Shown: positions 6,217 to 8,064 of the stretch, in pieces
Layout: the number at the start of each line of letters is the position of its first letter
How positions within the stretch are numbered: position 1 is the stretch's first letter
NCBI GenBank assembly: GCA_034436035.1
Contig: DAOTVW010000367.1
Coordinates: forward strand, 1-8,064
Source of the DNA: UBA4823 sp034436035
Lineage (GTDB): Bacteria > Chloroflexota > Anaerolineae > Anaerolineales > UBA4823
Direction of reading: 5' to 3'
Length of the DNA: 8,064 bases
The notes under the pieces: model-generated
Seen by the model: the letters and a program-made list of their open reading frames with translations, nothing else
The model's database searches: none
What the model was told of the DNA's origin: nothing
Position numbers and translations under genes: made by a program

Positions 6217-7216
6217 GATGATACTTACCATCGGCGGAATCGGGTTACTTGGATACGGGATTTATACGTATCTTCAAGAAAAGTCGGGGGCGAACGACGA
6301 GAACGTAAACCGCGCCTGCTCCGAAGAGGGGGCAGTCGATTGTTTGGGTAGCGCTTATCAATATCAGTGTATAAACGGAGTGTGGAAGAAAATTGGCGAC
6401 TGTCCCTGTATGGAAGAGGGGGCAATGAAATGCGACGGGTTTACGAAACTGGTTTGTAGAAACGGCAAATGGGTCGAGGATAATAGCTTAGATATTATCT
6501 GCAGCGGCGAGTGCGAATATTGCGCACAGGCCGGATGTTCGCCGGTTCCAAGGTTCGATTCGAAAGAAGAATTGGATAGACATAAAGCCGAATGTCACCC
6601 CCTTGCTCTCACTACTTTCCGCAGAACTTGGAATCCTGTAGACGGTCCATGGAATCCGAAATATGGAAAAGAAGCACAGGATTATGTGGCGAAAGATTAT
6701 GTGGCGCTTATGCCAGCAGATGCCAAAAGCGGTGCGCTCATATTGCGATATATATTCTGTCGTCCGATGTGGGTTTCGACTCTTAGTGGAACAGTTACTA
6801 TAATTCCGCCACAGATTCAGCCAGGACAGCTTTATACAAATTGTGAAGATGCTGAAGGATGTGAAGCATGGATTAATATACGTTATCACAACCCCGTTGA
6901 TAACTCATGGTCTCATGATAATTACAAAACTCGACCAGGGACGCCATTTTCAGTTAATTTAAACTGGGGAGCGGGGACATATACGGCTTCTTATTCTGCT
7001 ACAATTTCTAGTCCCGTTGATATGATAGAGTTTTGGGGGACAATTGGCGGTCTGTCATGTCCTTGTTGGGGATGTGACCAAGACGAACCAAAATCGGTTC
7101 CTACAATTAAAAACATAACGATGGAACTAACGTTTTCTCCAATTGCCGATTATGACTGCACTAACGAAGAATCCGGCTGGGTCGTATACAGAGGCTATAG
7201 AAAATATACGAGGTGA
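6206..7216 (+). CDS. Membrane-anchored Cys-rich surface protein with two EEGA/NGxW modules
   Basis: 336 residues from TTG 6206. An N-terminal membrane helix (about 5-22) has no cleavage site that I can see, so it probably acts as an anchor with the rest outside the cell or virion. There are 19 Cys. Two tandem modules follow the pattern C-x-EEGA-x-x-C-x(7-8)-C-x-NG-x-W (38-60 and 68-89), then comes a dense Cys cluster (C99, C103, C106, C111). After a linker with a small duplication (DYVAKDYVA, 159-167), residues about 185-315 are beta-rich with few charges and a CPCWGC knot at 285-290, ending in a Tyr/Arg-rich tail. The Cys pattern suggests disulfides in an oxidising exterior, with a possible beta-sandwich in the C-terminal half. 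I do not recognise the family. Context suggests a spike or adhesin of the membrane assembly. Metal binding by the Cys clusters is the main alternative. Confidence 0.8.
   Translation: MDTKMILTIGGIGLLGYGIYTYLQEKSGANDENVNRACSEEGAVDCLGSAYQYQCINGVWKKIGDCPCMEEGAMKCDGFTKLVCRNGKWVEDNSLDIICSGECEYCAQAGCSPVPRFDSKEELDRHKAECHPLALTTFRRTWNPVDGPWNPKYGKEAQDYVAKDYVALMPADAKSGALILRYIFCRPMWVSTLSGTVTIIPPQIQPGQLYTNCEDAEGCEAWINIRYHNPVDNSWSHDNYKTRPGTPFSVNLNWGAGTYTASYSATISSPVDMIEFWGTIGGLSCPCWGCDQDEPKSVPTIKNITMELTFSPIADYDCTNEESGWVVYRGYRKYTR
6680..6706 (+). repeat. Short in-frame tandem duplication, 15-bp period
   Basis: The 12-mer GATTATGTGGCG occurs at 6680-6691 and again at 6695-6706 with identical bases, giving DYVAKDYVA in the protein. 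A period of 15 keeps the frame. It looks like a recent slippage duplication. Confidence 0.8.
7210..7216 (+). promoter_or_regulatory. Canonical archaeal Shine-Dalgarno GAGGTGA containing the upstream stop
   Basis: GAGGTGA matches the archaeal anti-Shine-Dalgarno perfectly, ends 6 nt before GTG 7223, and includes the TGA stop of the Cys-rich protein. Ribosomes finishing one gene are therefore placed on the start site of the next. Confidence 0.75.
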
Positions 7217-7222
7217 AAAGAG

Positions 7223-8041
7223 GTGGAGAGCGGGGTCATACAAGAAACTGGTCAAAAAGTCAAATATTTCGATACAAAAGACGAGTTGTTTTCTGCGATT
7301 ACAGAAGGAAAAATATATGACGGTGACTTAGTTGCGCTTCAGGAATCTGCCGGATTCGAGAGCGGGAAAAATTATGGTTTTCTGTTCGGGTCGACGACAA
7401 ATGAAATAAATATCGTGTATCCAACTCACTATTATAGTCTCGGTCTGACGCCAATGTCGTGGCACGATTTGCCCGACCCCGGATGGGTTGTAGACAATAT
7501 AAATCAGGTAATAATTTCCCCCGAAGGAGAAAAATTCCCAATTGGTGAAATTACTACGGCGCTTTTACTTCTTGTTTTTGTAATAGCCGCAACAATAGTC
7601 ATCAGTTTGGCTTTAATATACGCAATCGTTTTTCAAATCACATATCAACGAATAGCACAATCATCCCAGATTACTAATGATTTGGTATCAGTTACGGCTC
7701 CAAGCGGAGAAGCATTTATATTTGATAAAAACACTGGCGAACAGAAAGGACACGCGCTACCACCATCAAATGACTGGACCTGGATTATTATCCTTGCGGG
7801 CGGTCTCATCGCCCTCTATTTCCTTACTCCTCTTCTCAGCAGGCTTGGCGGTTCCGAAGAAGGCGGAGAATGGAGTCACCGTATTTATGAGCCCGAGGAG
7901 CGCTGGGGGCGTCCCGAACCAGAGGAGAGACCGGCAAGAGGCTATCTCTTCGGAAAGCGTGTTGGGAAGGCCTTGAGGAGAACGGGGCGCGGGGCAAAAG
8001 AAACCGCTCGTGGAATTTGGCACGGAATAAAGGAGGGATGA
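7223..8041 (+). CDS. Two-helix membrane protein with basic C-terminal tail, unknown function
   Basis: 272 residues from GTG 7223. Residues 1-105 form a soluble domain with KYFDTKDELFSAI and YDGDLVAL stretches. A long hydrophobic segment lies at about 110-138, a soluble middle region with SGEAFIFDKNTGEQKG at 139-184, and a second helix at about 186-207. The tail starts acidic with a small internal repeat (EPEERWGRPEPEERPARG) and ends in a strongly basic, probably amphipathic helix (about 243-270, with KRVGKALRRTGRGAK). With two helices, the N-terminal domain and tail would be on the same side, and the basic tail suggests the cytoplasmic side or contact with nucleic acid inside a particle. I do not recognise the family. 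Position after the anchored Cys-rich protein suggests a partner in the same complex. Confidence 0.75.
   Translation: MESGVIQETGQKVKYFDTKDELFSAITEGKIYDGDLVALQESAGFESGKNYGFLFGSTTNEINIVYPTHYYSLGLTPMSWHDLPDPGWVVDNINQVIISPEGEKFPIGEITTALLLLVFVIAATIVISLALIYAIVFQITYQRIAQSSQITNDLVSVTAPSGEAFIFDKNTGEQKGHALPPSNDWTWIIILAGGLIALYFLTPLLSRLGGSEEGGEWSHRIYEPEERWGRPEPEERPARGYLFGKRVGKALRRTGRGAKETARGIWHGIKEG
8031..8041 (+). promoter_or_regulatory. Shine-Dalgarno AGGAGG containing the upstream stop region
   Basis: AGGAGG (8031-8036) continues into the TGA stop of the two-helix protein (8039-8041) and lies 9 nt before ATG 8046. An ATG at 8038 is followed at once by a stop and is not a gene start. Confidence 0.6.
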
Positions 8042-8045
8042 TTTA

Positions 8046-8064
8046 ATGACAATAGTCGTTGATG
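8046..8064 (+). CDS. Next operon gene, 3' partial, only MTIVVD visible
   Basis: ATG 8046, four bases after the previous stop and behind a good ribosome site, opens a frame that runs off the window. Only six residues are visible. A short hydrophobic beta-strand followed by Asp is compatible with many folds, including P-loop ATPases, but nothing can be assigned. Confidence 0.6.

Noticed and set aside
6488..6889. Leftward 133-residue frame inside the Cys-rich protein gene
   Set aside because: It lies antisense to a gene with a good ribosome site, patterned Cys modules and operon position. It has no start signals of its own.
7677..7976. Overlapping 99-residue rightward frame inside the two-helix protein gene
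   Set aside because: No ribosome site, and no coherent domain or membrane pattern. It runs in another frame of a well-supported gene.
1..8064. tRNA, rRNA, CRISPR array, insertion sequence, or attachment-site repeats
   Set aside because: No cloverleaf-like stretch, spaced direct repeats, transposase frame or terminal inverted repeats were seen on reading through the window.

Overview
The window looks like part of an archaeal virus, provirus or other mobile element, probably from a mesophilic uncultivated archaeon. Three sequence features point to Archaea. AT-rich TATA/BRE-like boxes lie about 25-37 nt ahead of start codons. Several Shine-Dalgarno sites (GGAGGT, GAGGTGA) sit directly before GTG or TTG starts. 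The proteins are almost all membrane-anchored or surface proteins of unrecognised families. I see no capsid, terminase, integrase, polymerase or other hallmark gene, so 'viral' is inference from gene style and arrangement.

Left part (1-4815, + strand): one giant gene that is already open at the left edge. It encodes at least 1604 residues, longer than an ATG at 100 would suggest. About 1110 residues are Ser/Thr/Gly/Tyr/Asn-rich beta-strand repeats that look like a beta-solenoid stalk. They are followed by a basic linker and a roughly 450-residue C-terminal beta-propeller resembling the BNR_4 / sialidase-like family, with a perfect Asp-box. It fits a receptor-binding fibre or a surface-glycan-degrading spike.

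Centre (4816-5246): a short convergent gap with small palindromes, then a leftward gene for a 93-residue three-helix membrane protein with holin-like dimensions, then a 97-bp divergent promoter region. The two TATA boxes there are arranged symmetrically around an imperfect dyad, suggesting joint control of the leftward gene and the rightward operon.

Right part (5247-8064, + strand): a tightly packed operon. In order it encodes a tail-anchored coiled-coil protein, a three-helix membrane protein, two very small single-helix proteins, a Cys-rich surface protein with an N-terminal anchor, a 272-residue two-helix membrane protein with a basic tail, and the first codons of a further gene. At three junctions the stop codon of the upstream gene lies inside the Shine-Dalgarno site of the next gene, which implies translational coupling. 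Every complete product has at least one membrane segment, so the operon most likely builds a membrane-associated assembly such as virion envelope or coat components, an egress complex, or a lysis cassette. The order of small coat-like proteins, anchored adhesin and polytopic protein is loosely reminiscent of filamentous-phage structural modules. That comparison is a hypothesis and rests on architecture only.
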